Positions 34,808 through 43,668 of a DNA stretch of 64,000 nucleotides are shown here, one piece after another (within the stretch, counting starts at the first letter, position 1; every line of letters starts with the position of its first letter). The notes under the pieces are model-generated. The model was not told where the DNA came from. It saw only the letters and a list, made by a program, of their open reading frames with translations, and did no database searches. A program made the translations under genes and the position numbers. Location: NCBI RefSeq assembly GCF_014352935.1, contig NZ_CP060694.1:1798001-1862000 (forward strand), in the 5' to 3' direction. This stretch comes from Aliarcobacter cryaerophilus. GTDB lineage: Bacteria; Campylobacterota; Campylobacteria; Campylobacterales; Arcobacteraceae.

Positions 34808-35974
34808 CTACTTTGATAAATCTTTAAAAATAGTCAAATCTTTTACTATATTTGCTGTTTGTAAATCTATTTGTCGTAAAGACTCTTTTAATCCCTCTTC
34901 AAATTTCCACTCTATTTTTTCCATATCACTTTTCATAGTTTCAATACTTTTTACAATATTTGTATATATTGCTTTTAGATTTTCACTACTTAAATTATTC
35001 ATATGAGAATTTAATTCAAGAATATTTTTATTTAAGTTATCTGAAACATCTTTGAAAATCATTGTTTGTGAATTTGATTGTAGAGATAATTTTTCAACAG
35101 CACTTGCTAATTTTTCAAAATTCGCAATATTTTCATCAATTCTTAGAGACAACATATACTCTTTTTGTAGTAATTCATCAATACTTTTTGCTCTTTGTTC
35201 TATTGATCTATTTATATCATACATAGCTTGGCTAGAAGTTAACTCTGCAAAAATTTTACTCATACTAGAAAAGTTATCTATATTACTTTTTATATGAATT
35301 GACTCTATATCTATTTTTGTCCAAAAAAAGTTTTTTGTACTCTCTTTTATAATATAACTATCGTGATGAAATCTACTAAGACCAAATTTTTCAAAGAATA
35401 TCCACCAAATAGATAAAAATATTCCATAAATTGATACATAAAAAGCTGTTCCAACTCCACTTAAAAGTTTAGTAATTTCACTATCAAGTGCAGCGATATT
35501 ATTTGATGTAAAATCAGGCATAGATAAAGCTATTGATATAAAAGTTCCCAAAATTCCTAAAGTTGGGAAAATTCCACTTGCAATACTTGAAAAATTACTA
35601 TTTCTTAAATTACTTGTGTAATCTTGTAAAAAATCATCTACACTTCCATTTGCTTTTGAAGTTTGAGCAATTGTTAAAAGATTGTTGTTTATATAATCAA
35701 GTAAAGCTATTTGTAAATCTGCATATAAAGTTCTAAACTTACAAGCTACAAAATAGGCATTGTGTCTAATAAAAAATAGATATATAAAATATATTGCACC
35801 AATCAAAATAACGCTATGTATCTCAACTTTTAGTGGCAAAACTCCAAAATAACATAAAATAACCAAAATAAATAATAAAGTAGGCACAGTAAGTAGTGTG
35901 AAAATTCTTGAAAGTGGTTTACAATTTGTATAAAATCTTGAGTTTAACTCAATTAAATCTTCCTCTTTAAACAT
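34808..35974 (-). CDS. MotA/TolQ/ZorA-like stator protein with coiled-coil tail
   Basis: 388 residues. Four membrane segments at about 24-44, 53-70, 132-152 and 172-195; the third contains GIFPTLGILGTFISIAL, typical of the MotA/ExbB/ZorA proton channel. Residues 235-388 form a long helical/coiled-coil cytoplasmic tail, as in ZorA and unlike flagellar MotA, which has a torque-loop domain between segments 2 and 3. There are no ZorC, ZorD or ZorE genes beside it. GAAGGAAA ribosome site. Confidence 0.78.
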   Translation of the reverse strand: MFKEEDLIELNSRFYTNCKPLSRIFTLLTVPTLLFILVILCYFGVLPLKVEIHSVILIGAIYFIYLFFIRHNAYFVACKFRTLYADLQIALLDYINNNLLTIAQTSKANGSVDDFLQDYTSNLRNSNFSSIASGIFPTLGILGTFISIALSMPDFTSNNIAALDSEITKLLSGVGTAFYVSIYGIFLSIWWIFFEKFGLSRFHHDSYIIKESTKNFFWTKIDIESIHIKSNIDNFSSMSKIFAELTSSQAMYDINRSIEQRAKSIDELLQKEYMLSLRIDENIANFEKLASAVEKLSLQSNSQTMIFKDVSDNLNKNILELNSHMNNLSSENLKAIYTNIVKSIETMKSDMEKIEWKFEEGLKESLRQIDLQTANIVKDLTIFKDLSK

Positions 35975-36023
35975 AATATTTCCTTCAAATTTTTAAAATA
36001 ACCTCCATTTTATCTAAATTTAG

Positions 36024-36029
36024 TAAAAT
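36024..36029 (+). promoter_or_regulatory. candidate -10 box of the L,D-transpeptidase gene
   Basis: TAAAAT, 26 bases before the ATG, in the 80-base divergent gap. Weak match. Confidence 0.3.
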
Positions 36030-36054
36030 AACAAAAAAAAATTTAGGGATTTAT

Positions 36055-37287
36055 ATGAAAAAAAGTCTGTTTTTGATTTTGATTTTACCTTTTTGTCTAT
36101 TTGCAAATGAGAAAAAATATACTGTTTCAGTTTGTACAACTTCAAATTTAGAAAATGCACTTGTATGTAAAAAAAGAATCTATGATAATACTATTGGCGA
36201 GGTTTTTATAGTAAAACAAAATCAAAAATACTATACATATTTAAATACTTACGATGACAAAGAGATAGCAAAAGTTACAATACAAAATGCTTCTAAATAT
36301 GTAAAAGATCAAAAACCTTACATAAAAGAGATTGATATAAAAATTGTAAATCAAATTGATAAAAGAAAACTTTTTATAGATATAGATAATCCAATTAGTT
36401 TAAATAGTACAAAAGATAACTCTTTGAACAAAGATAAAGAAAATAGAGAACAAGAAGAAAAAGAGTTTGAAAGGGTAAAACCTGAAGCTGTAAATATTCC
36501 AATAGTTTCAATGTTGCCTGAAAATATTGAAATTTTGGGACTTTTGCCTTATGATAATCAAAATATAGAAAAAAATGAAAAAAATCCTGAAACTAAAATA
36601 GAGTATGAACTAAAAAGTGAGATAGATTTTGGAAATCAATCTTCAAATGATATTTTAAGCCAAGAGGATGAAGAAGAACTTTTACAAACAAGTCTAAATG
36701 AGTTTGATGAACAGATAAAAAAAGGCTCAAAAAGTAATCAAACTTTTACAAAATCTTATGAAAAAAAAGTTTCAAAATCAAATTTACCAAAAGAACAAAG
36801 AAGAAATCTAAATAACTACGATGAGTTAATAATAAGAGTAGATTCAAAAACAAATGTTATGGAACTTTTTGCAAAAAATGGTGAAAATGAAGAAAAAATA
36901 AAAAGCTACATTGTTTCAACAGGAAAAGATAGTATAAAAAAACCATTAGGAGTTGGAAGAATTTCACAAATTTCACTAAATCCAGTTTGGTATCCAACAC
37001 AAGATACTAAAAAAAGCTTTGCAAAAAAAGGGATAATCTTACCAAATGTAGTACCACCAAATCATAAATACAACTATATGGGAATGGCAAAATTAAATCT
37101 AACTCATAGTGTTGATGGAAATACAACATATAGAATTCATGGAACTCTAAATGAAAAAACTCTAGGAAGCAACGAAAGTGCTGGATGTATTAGAATGAGA
37201 AATAACGATGTTGTAGAACTAGCAATTTTACTAGAAGAGTTTGCCAATATTAAAACTTTAAATAAAATAAAGGTAGTTTTAATCTAA
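36055..37287 (+). CDS. L,D-transpeptidase (YkuD domain), exported
   Basis: 410 residues. Signal peptide (MKKSLFLILILPFCLFA). A Lys/Glu/Asn-rich middle (about 110-255) looks like a flexible spacer. The YkuD domain spans about 260-410: LIIRVDSKTNVMELFAKNG, the conserved YRIHGTLNE His, and the active-site motif SAGCIRMRNNDV with the catalytic Cys. Such enzymes form 3-3 peptidoglycan cross-links or attach proteins to the wall. Neighbouring wall-anchored OmpA protein may be coincidental. Confidence 0.9.
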   Translation: MKKSLFLILILPFCLFANEKKYTVSVCTTSNLENALVCKKRIYDNTIGEVFIVKQNQKYYTYLNTYDDKEIAKVTIQNASKYVKDQKPYIKEIDIKIVNQIDKRKLFIDIDNPISLNSTKDNSLNKDKENREQEEKEFERVKPEAVNIPIVSMLPENIEILGLLPYDNQNIEKNEKNPETKIEYELKSEIDFGNQSSNDILSQEDEEELLQTSLNEFDEQIKKGSKSNQTFTKSYEKKVSKSNLPKEQRRNLNNYDELIIRVDSKTNVMELFAKNGENEEKIKSYIVSTGKDSIKKPLGVGRISQISLNPVWYPTQDTKKSFAKKGIILPNVVPPNHKYNYMGMAKLNLTHSVDGNTTYRIHGTLNEKTLGSNESAGCIRMRNNDVVELAILLEEFANIKTLNKIKVVLI

Positions 37288-37298
37288 AACTACTTTTT
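37273..37298. terminator. terminator between L,D-transpeptidase and HPP genes
   Basis: GTAGTTTTA / TAAAACTAC, loop ATC, then five T. Both stop codons lie inside it. Confidence 0.75.
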
Positions 37299-37883
37299 GT
37301 CTCTTTTCAAACTTCTTCTTTTATATCTTTGATACTTCTTTTTTAGATAATTTTTAAAACTCTCTGGATATGCCCTATTTTTGGGAATATTATTTACTAT
37401 AAATGCAATTAAAAATAGAATTAAAGCTCCACTAAAAACTGGAATTAAAATATAAAAAAATTCAAGCTCATGTATTTGTTCACCTCCAATAACTGCTATT
37501 AATGAAGTTGCACCTCCTGGAGGATGTAAAGTTAGAGTTAATTGCATAATTAATATAGATGTTGAAACAGCAATTGCTGTTGCTAAAAATAGATTTGAAG
37601 AAAAAAGCTTATATGAGATAACTCCTACAATAGCAGATAATAAATGTCCTCCTATTAAATTTCTAGGCTGAGATAAAGGGGAATTAGGAACTCCATAAAT
37701 CAATACAGCACTTGCTCCAAAAGAACCAACAACTAAAGTTAAATCTTTATCATCTAAAATATCCATGTGAAAATATGAAATTGCAATAATCCCTAAAAAA
37801 GAACCTATCCAAGCCCAAAACATATTTGATTTATCAATATTTTCTAAACTTATTTTTCTAAACTCTTTATTAAAAAAATTCAT
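37290..37883 (-). CDS. HPP-family integral membrane protein
   Basis: 197 residues with about four membrane helices and the name-giving motif LTLHPPGGATSLIAVIGG; SPLSQPRNLIGGHLLSAI is the other family block. In plants and cyanobacteria HPP proteins have been linked to nitrite transport; bacterial roles are little known. A near-perfect FNR-type box lies about 41 bases upstream of a possible start. Ribosome site AAAGG. The C-terminus is very basic. Confidence 0.85.
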   Translation of the reverse strand: MNFFNKEFRKISLENIDKSNMFWAWIGSFLGIIAISYFHMDILDDKDLTLVVGSFGASAVLIYGVPNSPLSQPRNLIGGHLLSAIVGVISYKLFSSNLFLATAIAVSTSILIMQLTLTLHPPGGATSLIAVIGGEQIHELEFFYILIPVFSGALILFLIAFIVNNIPKNRAYPESFKNYLKKKYQRYKRRSLKRDKK

Positions 37884-37936
37884 TTTTTATACCTTTTTGA
37901 AAAAATACATACTAATAAATTTTTTTCCTAATTTAT

Positions 37937-37950
37937 ATGATTTATATCAA
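37937..37950. promoter_or_regulatory. FNR/CRP-type box with one mismatch in the HPP-phnA gap
   Basis: ATGAT-TTAT-ATCAA, differing at one base from the perfect box at 28541 and sharing its TTAT spacer. For the HPP gene a TAGTAT hexamer (minus, 37909-37914) puts the box near -41. Confidence 0.35.
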
Positions 37951-37966
37951 AAAAGATTCTATTTGG

Positions 37967-37972
37967 TATAAT
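37967..37972 (+). promoter_or_regulatory. -10 box of phnA
   Basis: TATAAT preceded by TTTGG, 38 bases before the phnA ATG. Confidence 0.55.
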
Positions 37973-38004
37973 AAAAACTATTTTTAAAAAATGAGGTAAT
38001 TTTT

Positions 38005-38559
38005 ATGGGTATTTTAGAAGATTTAATAAAAAGAGCAGAAAATAGTTGCGAACTTTGTAAATGTGAAAATGATTTAGATATTTTTGAAGTATCACCAAGT
38101 GATGGAACAGCAGAACAATCTGCACTTTTATGTCCAAAATGTAAATCACAATTTGAACAAAATTGTGAACTTGATCCAAACCATTGGTACTGCCTAAGTG
38201 AAGCTATGTGGAGCGAAACTCCTGCAGTAAAAGTTTTATCATACAGAATGTTAAAAAAACTAGACAATCAAGAGCTATTGGATATGATTTATTTAGATGA
38301 TGAAACTTTATCTTGGGCAAATAAAGGTTTAGAAGAGTTTAACACTAGTGTTGTACAAAAAGATTGTAATGGTGTTGTTTTAAATGCTGGAGATACAGTT
38401 ACTATAATCAAAGACCTTGAAGTAAAAGGTGCTGGATTTACTGCAAAAAGAGGAACTGCTGTAAGAAATATCTCATTAGGAAGTGAAGAAGGACAGATAG
38501 AAGGTCGTGTAAATGGTGTTAAAATAGTTATTCTAACTCAATTTGTAAAAAAATCTTAA
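38005..38559 (+). CDS. phnA: PhnA-type zinc-ribbon protein
   Basis: 184 residues. An N-terminal zinc ribbon has two Cys pairs (SCELCKC and LCPKCKS); the C-terminal PhnA/YjdM domain reads DGNVL-like KDCNGVVLNAGDTVTIIKDL, GAGFTAKRGTAVRNI. Despite the name, PhnA of this type is not phosphonoacetate hydrolase, and its role is unclear. It lies directly upstream of the phosphate regulon but has its own promoter; the Pho box comes only after its stop. GAGG ribosome site. Confidence 0.88.
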   Translation: MGILEDLIKRAENSCELCKCENDLDIFEVSPSDGTAEQSALLCPKCKSQFEQNCELDPNHWYCLSEAMWSETPAVKVLSYRMLKKLDNQELLDMIYLDDETLSWANKGLEEFNTSVVQKDCNGVVLNAGDTVTIIKDLEVKGAGFTAKRGTAVRNISLGSEEGQIEGRVNGVKIVILTQFVKKS

Positions 38560-38560
38560 A

Positions 38561-38596
38561 GGTAACCAAATTGTAACCAAGCGAAACTAAACTTCC
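38561..38596 (+). promoter_or_regulatory. Pho box and AAACTTCC module upstream of pstS
   Basis: Two direct repeats GGTAACC (38561) and TGTAACC (38572) exactly 11 bp apart, the PhoB-box geometry. AAACTTCC (38589-38596) follows 17 bp after the second repeat. The same arrangement stands before pstC. Confidence 0.6.
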
Positions 38597-38621
38597 AAAT
38601 ATCAAATTATTAGGAAGTAAA

Positions 38622-39677
38622 ATGAGTTTCAAAAAAACATCTATGGCTTTAATAGCAAGTACACTTTTAGTTACAACTTTAAGTGCAAGAGATCAAATCA
38701 AAATTGTTGGTTCATCAACAGTTTATCCTTTTTCATCTTCAGTTGCTGAAGAGTTTGGTGCTACAACATCTTTTCCAACACCAGTTGTTGAATCAACAGG
38801 AACAGGTGGAGGAATAAAACTATTTTGTGCTGGAGTTGATATAAATACTCCAGATATTGCAAATGCTTCAAGACAAATGAAAGCAAGCGAATTTAAAATG
38901 TGTCAAGAAAATGGTGTTACAGATATAACTGAAGCATTAATCGGTTTTGACGGAATCGCTATTGCACAAAGTTCAAAAGTACAAGGTTTTAATGTAACAA
39001 AAGAGCAATTAGCACTAGCGGTAGCAAAAGAAGTTCCATCAGCTGATGGAAAATCACTTATTGCAAACCCTTACAAAAAATGGTCAGATATTAGTAATAA
39101 TTTGCCTGCTAGAGAAATTATTGTTTATGGTCCACCAAAATCATCAGGTACTAGAGACTCTTTTGAAGAGTTAGTACTTCAATCTGTGTTTGAGAAAAAA
39201 GCAGTTTATACAGATTTATTTAAAAAAGATGAAGTTGCAAATAAAAAATATAAAGCTTACTCTGAAATTAGAACAGATGGTGTTTATGTTGAAAGTGGTG
39301 AAAATGATAATTTAATAGTACAAAAGCTTACAAAAAATGAAGCTGCTGTTGGTATTTTTGGATACTCATTTTTAGCTGAAAACAAAGATAAAGTTGTTGG
39401 TTTAAGTATTGATAATATTTTCCCAACAGTTGAAACTATTGCAAATAGCTCATATCCAGTTGCAAGATCTATGTATTTTTATATCAAAAATCAACACTCT
39501 AAAGATGTTCCAGCTTTAAATCAATTTAATAAACTTTTCGTATCTGAAAAGATGATTGGAAAAGATGGAGTTTTAACAGAGTTAGGACTTATTCCATTAA
39601 CTGATGATGTAAGAACAAAAGCTAGAGCAAAAGTTTTAAATAACGAAAAATTAAAAGCAGAAGATTTAAAACACTAA
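38622..39677 (+). CDS. pstS: phosphate ABC transporter, substrate-binding protein
   Basis: Binds phosphate in the periplasm for PstCAB. 351 residues with a signal peptide ending near LSARD. Phosphate-site motifs: IKIVGSSTVYPFSSSVAEEF, ESTGTGGGIKLFCAG and PPKSSGTRDSFEEL. It belongs to the longer PstS/SphX-like class. Ribosome site AGGAAG. Expected to be induced by low phosphate through the Pho box upstream. A terminator follows, so full read-through into the EAL gene is unlikely. Confidence 0.95.
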   Translation: MSFKKTSMALIASTLLVTTLSARDQIKIVGSSTVYPFSSSVAEEFGATTSFPTPVVESTGTGGGIKLFCAGVDINTPDIANASRQMKASEFKMCQENGVTDITEALIGFDGIAIAQSSKVQGFNVTKEQLALAVAKEVPSADGKSLIANPYKKWSDISNNLPAREIIVYGPPKSSGTRDSFEELVLQSVFEKKAVYTDLFKKDEVANKKYKAYSEIRTDGVYVESGENDNLIVQKLTKNEAAVGIFGYSFLAENKDKVVGLSIDNIFPTVETIANSSYPVARSMYFYIKNQHSKDVPALNQFNKLFVSEKMIGKDGVLTELGLIPLTDDVRTKARAKVLNNEKLKAEDLKH

Positions 39678-39686
39678 CAACAAAAT

Positions 39687-39709
39687 AAAAGGAGCTTAAA
39701 GCTCTTTTT
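39687..39709 (+). terminator. terminator after pstS
   Basis: AAAAGGAGC / GCTCTTTTT with a 5-base loop (one G-U pair) and a T tract, 10 bases beyond the pstS stop. Confidence 0.65.
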
Positions 39710-39744
39710 ATTACCTCTTTTCAAAATAACTTTAGGATACACTT

Positions 39745-41475
39745 ATGATAAATTGGGATGAAATAATAGATAAATTAGATTATGCTTTTCAACCAATAAT
39801 CTACGCACAAAGTGGAAAACTATATGCTGTTGAAGCATTATTACGAAATGTTCAAGATATACCAAATATTACAACTATTGATGATCTATTTGATTTAGTC
39901 TTTAGTAATGACTATTTATATGAATTTGATTTACTTTTAAGAGAAAAAGCTATTAAAAAATTTGCAAATATAAATATTCCAAATCTAAAACTATTTTATA
40001 ATCTTGACAATAGAATAATCTACAACAAAAATTATAGTTCTGGAAATACGCAAAAGATTCTTACAAAACACAATTTAAGCAAAGATAAAATAATTTTCGA
40101 ATTAAGTGAAAAAGGTACTTCAATAGAACAAAATGCTCTTTCAACTATGCTTCAAAGATATAAACAAAGTGGTTACTCTATTGCAATAGATGATTTTGGA
40201 ATAGGAGTTTCTGGATTAAAACTACTTTATTTTAGTGAAGCAAATATTATAAAAATTGACAGGTTTTTTATATCAAATATAGATCAAGACTCAAAGAAAA
40301 AGCTTTTTTGTTCTTCTATAATTGATATGGCACATATTATGGGAATGCAAGTAATTGCAGAAGGTGTAGAAACACAAAAGGAGTTTTATACTTGTAAAGA
40401 TATTGGTGCTGATTTTATACAAGGATTTTTAGTTCAAAAACCAACAAAAAATATTAATGAAATACTACCAATTTACAATGATATTTCAAATCTTATTTTA
40501 GATGATAAAAGAGAAGATCAAAACAAATTTATAGATGAACAATTTATAGATAAAATTGAACCATTACCTGTAAATAGCTCTTTATATGACATAATTTTAC
40601 ATTTCAAAAAAAATACTGAGCATAACTTTGTTCCAATAGTTGATGAGTTCAAATATTTTCTTGGAATTATATACGAAAGCGACATAAAAAAAATATCTTA
40701 TTCTCAATATGGATTATCTTTAGCACAAAATCAAAATTTTTCAACAACACTTTTAAAATATTTAAAACCTGCTTTAAGTGTTGAAATATCTTGGGGAATA
40801 GACAAAATTTTAGAGATGTATAACCTAAATTTTCAAAACTCTCTTGGTATTTTTATAACTCATTGCGATAAATATTTGGGATTTATAAATTTAAACTCTC
40901 TTTTAACAATGTCTTATAAAAGAAATATTGAAATAGCAACAAATCAAAATCCACTAACAAAACTACCAGGAAATAAGCAAATAGAGAGATTTATTGGTAA
41001 CTCTTTTAGAAATATTCAAATAAATACAACTCACATAATATACTTTGATTTTAATGATTTCAAACCTTTCAATGATATTTATGGTTTTAGACAAGGAGAT
41101 AGAGCAATTCTTATATTCTCTGAATTATTACAAAAAAGATATCCAAAAAATAGTTTTATAGCTCATATTGGTGGAGATGATTTTTTTGTAGGATTAACAG
41201 ATTTTGCTTTTGAAGATATTTTTAAATTAACTTTAGATGTTCAAAATGAGTTTGAATATAGTGCAAAAAATCTATACTCAAAAGAGGATAAAGAGATTGG
41301 TTATATTGTCTCAAAAGATAGATTTGGAACAACTAGAAACTTTAATCTTTTATCTGTCTCTTGTTCAATTATAGAGATAAATTCTCAATCAAATATTCTA
41401 AATTTTGATGATACTTTAAATAGTATGAAAAAAGAATCGAAGAGTTCAAAAGAGCCAGTTTATAAAGTTTTATAA
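39745..41475 (+). CDS. EAL-CBS-GGDEF c-di-GMP protein
   Basis: 576 residues, no membrane segment. The EAL domain (about 1-240) keeps the catalytic set: E30 in EAL, N86 in FYNLDNR, the FELSE glutamates, DDFG (D149, D150), K170, E206 in AEGVET and Q226, so it should hydrolyse c-di-GMP. CBS-like repeats (about 265-390) may bind a nucleotide. The C-terminal GGDEF domain reads GGDDF (476-480), a degenerate active site, perhaps regulatory. It lies between pstS and pstC, where no such gene belongs in known Pst operons. Ribosome site TTAGGATA. Confidence 0.88.
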   Translation: MINWDEIIDKLDYAFQPIIYAQSGKLYAVEALLRNVQDIPNITTIDDLFDLVFSNDYLYEFDLLLREKAIKKFANINIPNLKLFYNLDNRIIYNKNYSSGNTQKILTKHNLSKDKIIFELSEKGTSIEQNALSTMLQRYKQSGYSIAIDDFGIGVSGLKLLYFSEANIIKIDRFFISNIDQDSKKKLFCSSIIDMAHIMGMQVIAEGVETQKEFYTCKDIGADFIQGFLVQKPTKNINEILPIYNDISNLILDDKREDQNKFIDEQFIDKIEPLPVNSSLYDIILHFKKNTEHNFVPIVDEFKYFLGIIYESDIKKISYSQYGLSLAQNQNFSTTLLKYLKPALSVEISWGIDKILEMYNLNFQNSLGIFITHCDKYLGFINLNSLLTMSYKRNIEIATNQNPLTKLPGNKQIERFIGNSFRNIQINTTHIIYFDFNDFKPFNDIYGFRQGDRAILIFSELLQKRYPKNSFIAHIGGDDFFVGLTDFAFEDIFKLTLDVQNEFEYSAKNLYSKEDKEIGYIVSKDRFGTTRNFNLLSVSCSIIEINSQSNILNFDDTLNSMKKESKSSKEPVYKVL

Positions 41476-41476
41476 T

Positions 41477-41513
41477 CTGTAATCGTACTGTAATCAAACT
41501 CTATTAAACTTCC
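41477..41513 (+). promoter_or_regulatory. Pho box and AAACTTCC module upstream of pstC
   Basis: CTGTAATC at 41477 and again at 41488, 11 bp apart, matching the Escherichia coli Pho-box pattern. AAACTTCC (41506-41513) follows the second TGTAA by the same 17 bp as at pstS. It implies a separate Pho-controlled transcript starting at pstC. Confidence 0.7.
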
Positions 41514-41537
41514 CTAAAATTAACATAAAGGTAAAGT

Positions 41538-42470
41538 TTGTTAAGTAGTCTTCAATCAGAAAAAAAACGAAGAGAACTAAATGAAAAGCTTATAAAATCT
41601 GCTCTTATTCTTGCAGCTGCTATATCTATACTAACAACTTTTGGAATTTTATTTTCAATATTATTTGAAGCTGTAGAGTTTTTCAAGTTAAGAAGCTTTT
41701 GGTACTTTTTAACAGGTACAACTTGGTCTCCTGGAGTTGCAAATAGCCAATTTGGTGCATTACCAATATTTGCAGGAACATTTGTAATAACAATAATAGC
41801 ACTTCTTGTTGCTATTCCTATTGGTCTTGGAAGTGCTATTTATATGAGTGAATATGCAAGTCCTAAATTAAGAGATTATCTAAAACCTATTTTAGAAATT
41901 CTTGCTGGTATTCCAACTGTTGTTTATGGTTTCTTTGCTGCCATTACAGTTGCTCCACTTGTTGTGAAAGTTGCTGCTTTTTTTGGGCTTGAAGCTACTT
42001 TTAACAGTGCTTTAGCATCTGGAATTGTTATGGGAATTATGATTATTCCTTTAATTTCATCTTTAAGTGATGACGTTATAAGAGCTGTTCCAGATAGTCA
42101 AAGAAAAGCAGCATTTGCTCTAGGAATGACTCATGGAGAAACTATTAAAAATATAGTAATCCCAAGTGCAATGCCTGGAATTATCTCAGCGTCACTTCTT
42201 GCACTTTCACGTGCTTTAGGAGAAACAATGATTGTTGTTATGGCAGCAGGTTTAAGACCAAATCTCTCTTGGAATCCACTTGAAGATATGACAACGGTTA
42301 CAGTTACAATAGTAAATAGTTTAGTTGGAGATTTTGAATTTAATTCGCCTGAAACTCTTTCTGCTTTTGCTTTAGGATTGATGTTGTTTATTGTAACTTT
42401 GATTTTAAATATGATCTCGTTGTCAATGATAAGAAAATTTAAAGAAAAATATAAAGTGAATACATTATGA
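41538..42470 (+). CDS. pstC: phosphate ABC transporter permease PstC
   Basis: Inner-membrane half of the phosphate channel. 310 residues, six membrane segments; GALPIFAGTFVITIIALLVA, LEILAGIPTVVYGFFA and the ATPase-contact loop RKAAFALGMTHGETIKNIVI are typical. TTG start preceded by AAAGGTAAAG. The stop overlaps the pstA start (ATGA). Confidence 0.95.
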   Translation: MLSSLQSEKKRRELNEKLIKSALILAAAISILTTFGILFSILFEAVEFFKLRSFWYFLTGTTWSPGVANSQFGALPIFAGTFVITIIALLVAIPIGLGSAIYMSEYASPKLRDYLKPILEILAGIPTVVYGFFAAITVAPLVVKVAAFFGLEATFNSALASGIVMGIMIIPLISSLSDDVIRAVPDSQRKAAFALGMTHGETIKNIVIPSAMPGIISASLLALSRALGETMIVVMAAGLRPNLSWNPLEDMTTVTVTIVNSLVGDFEFNSPETLSAFALGLMLFIVTLILNMISLSMIRKFKEKYKVNTL

Positions 42471-43654
42471 TAAAAAGAAAAAAGAAAAATAAAGAACACA
42501 ATCCATTTTATGACCCAACTCTAAAAAAAAGGCATTTAAGTGCAAAAAGATTTAAAAAGTTTACTCTAACTTCTTTAATCTTTTCAGTAGCATTTTTGGC
42601 ATTTTTCCTTTTTGATATGATAGGAAAAGGTATTCCTGCATTTAATATAGCTTACATAAAAACAGATGTAACTTTTAATGAAAAAACTTTAGAAGATACA
42701 AGATTTGCAGTTCCAACTGAATATAGAAATTTAGTTTCAAGAGCAGCACTTAGGGATTTACCAAAATTATTAGAAGAAAATCCAACATATATGAATTCAA
42801 CTCAAAATATTTGGATTTTAGCAAGTAGTCAAGTTGACCAATATATAAAAAATCACAATCATAATCTAAAAGATAAAGATATAGCAAAAGTTGATGAACT
42901 TTACGCACAAGGTTTAATAGATAAAAAGTTTAATGCTATATTTTTTGAGAATGGTGACTCAAAAATTCCTGAATATGCTGGTATCTTTTCAGCTGTTATA
43001 GGTTCTATTTTGACTTTAATTATAACAATGGTAGTTGCATTTCCAATTGGAGTAATGACTGCTATTTATCTTGAAGAGTTTGCACTAGATAATAAATTTA
43101 CAAGATTTATTGAAATAAACATAAATAATCTTGCAGCAATTCCTTCAATTTTATTTGGACTTTTAGGACTTGCAATTTTTATAAATTTATTTGGAATGCC
43201 AAGAAGTTCACCTTTAGTTGGAGGATTAACTCTTGCTCTTATGACTCTACCTATTATAATTGTAAGTTCAAGAGCAGCTTTAAGAGCGGTTCCAGATAGT
43301 ATAAGACAAGCAGGATATGGTTTAGGATTAAATAAAATTCAAGTAACACGTGACCACGTTTTACCTTTAGCATTTCCAGGAATTTTAACTGGTTCAATTA
43401 TTGGTTTAGCACAAGCTATGGGAGAGACAGCACCATTGATTATTATAGGAATGATTGCATTTATTCCTGATGCTCCTTCAATGGTTACACAAGCGGCAAC
43501 AGTTATGCCTGCACAACTATTTACTTGGGCTGGAATGCCTGAAGGTATGTATATAGAAAAAACAGCAGCAGGAATTTTAGTTTTATTAACAATATTAATT
43601 TCACTAAATGCAATAGCTATATATTTGAGAAAAAAACTTGAAGTAAAATGGTAA
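42467..43654 (+). CDS. pstA: phosphate ABC transporter permease PstA with DUF3333-type N-terminal insert
   Basis: 395 residues, about 100 longer than the usual PstA. After the first membrane segment (about 32-52) comes a periplasmic part (about 55-165) resembling the DUF3333 extension known from alphaproteobacterial PstA: YIKTDVTFNEKT, LASSQVDQYIKN and FNAIFFENGDSKIPEYAGI. The permease core follows (NLAAIPSILFGLLG, DSIRQAGYGLGLNKIQ). The extension's function is unknown. Overlaps pstC by 4 bases. Confidence 0.93.
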   Translation: MIKRKKKNKEHNPFYDPTLKKRHLSAKRFKKFTLTSLIFSVAFLAFFLFDMIGKGIPAFNIAYIKTDVTFNEKTLEDTRFAVPTEYRNLVSRAALRDLPKLLEENPTYMNSTQNIWILASSQVDQYIKNHNHNLKDKDIAKVDELYAQGLIDKKFNAIFFENGDSKIPEYAGIFSAVIGSILTLIITMVVAFPIGVMTAIYLEEFALDNKFTRFIEININNLAAIPSILFGLLGLAIFINLFGMPRSSPLVGGLTLALMTLPIIIVSSRAALRAVPDSIRQAGYGLGLNKIQVTRDHVLPLAFPGILTGSIIGLAQAMGETAPLIIIGMIAFIPDAPSMVTQAATVMPAQLFTWAGMPEGMYIEKTAAGILVLLTILISLNAIAIYLRKKLEVKW

Positions 43655-43668
43655 AAGGAAAATATTAA

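Noticed and set aside
33658-35974. Complete Zorya anti-phage system
   Set aside because: Only the ZorA/ZorB-like pair is present; no ZorC, ZorD or ZorE reading frame lies on either side, and the neighbours are housekeeping genes.
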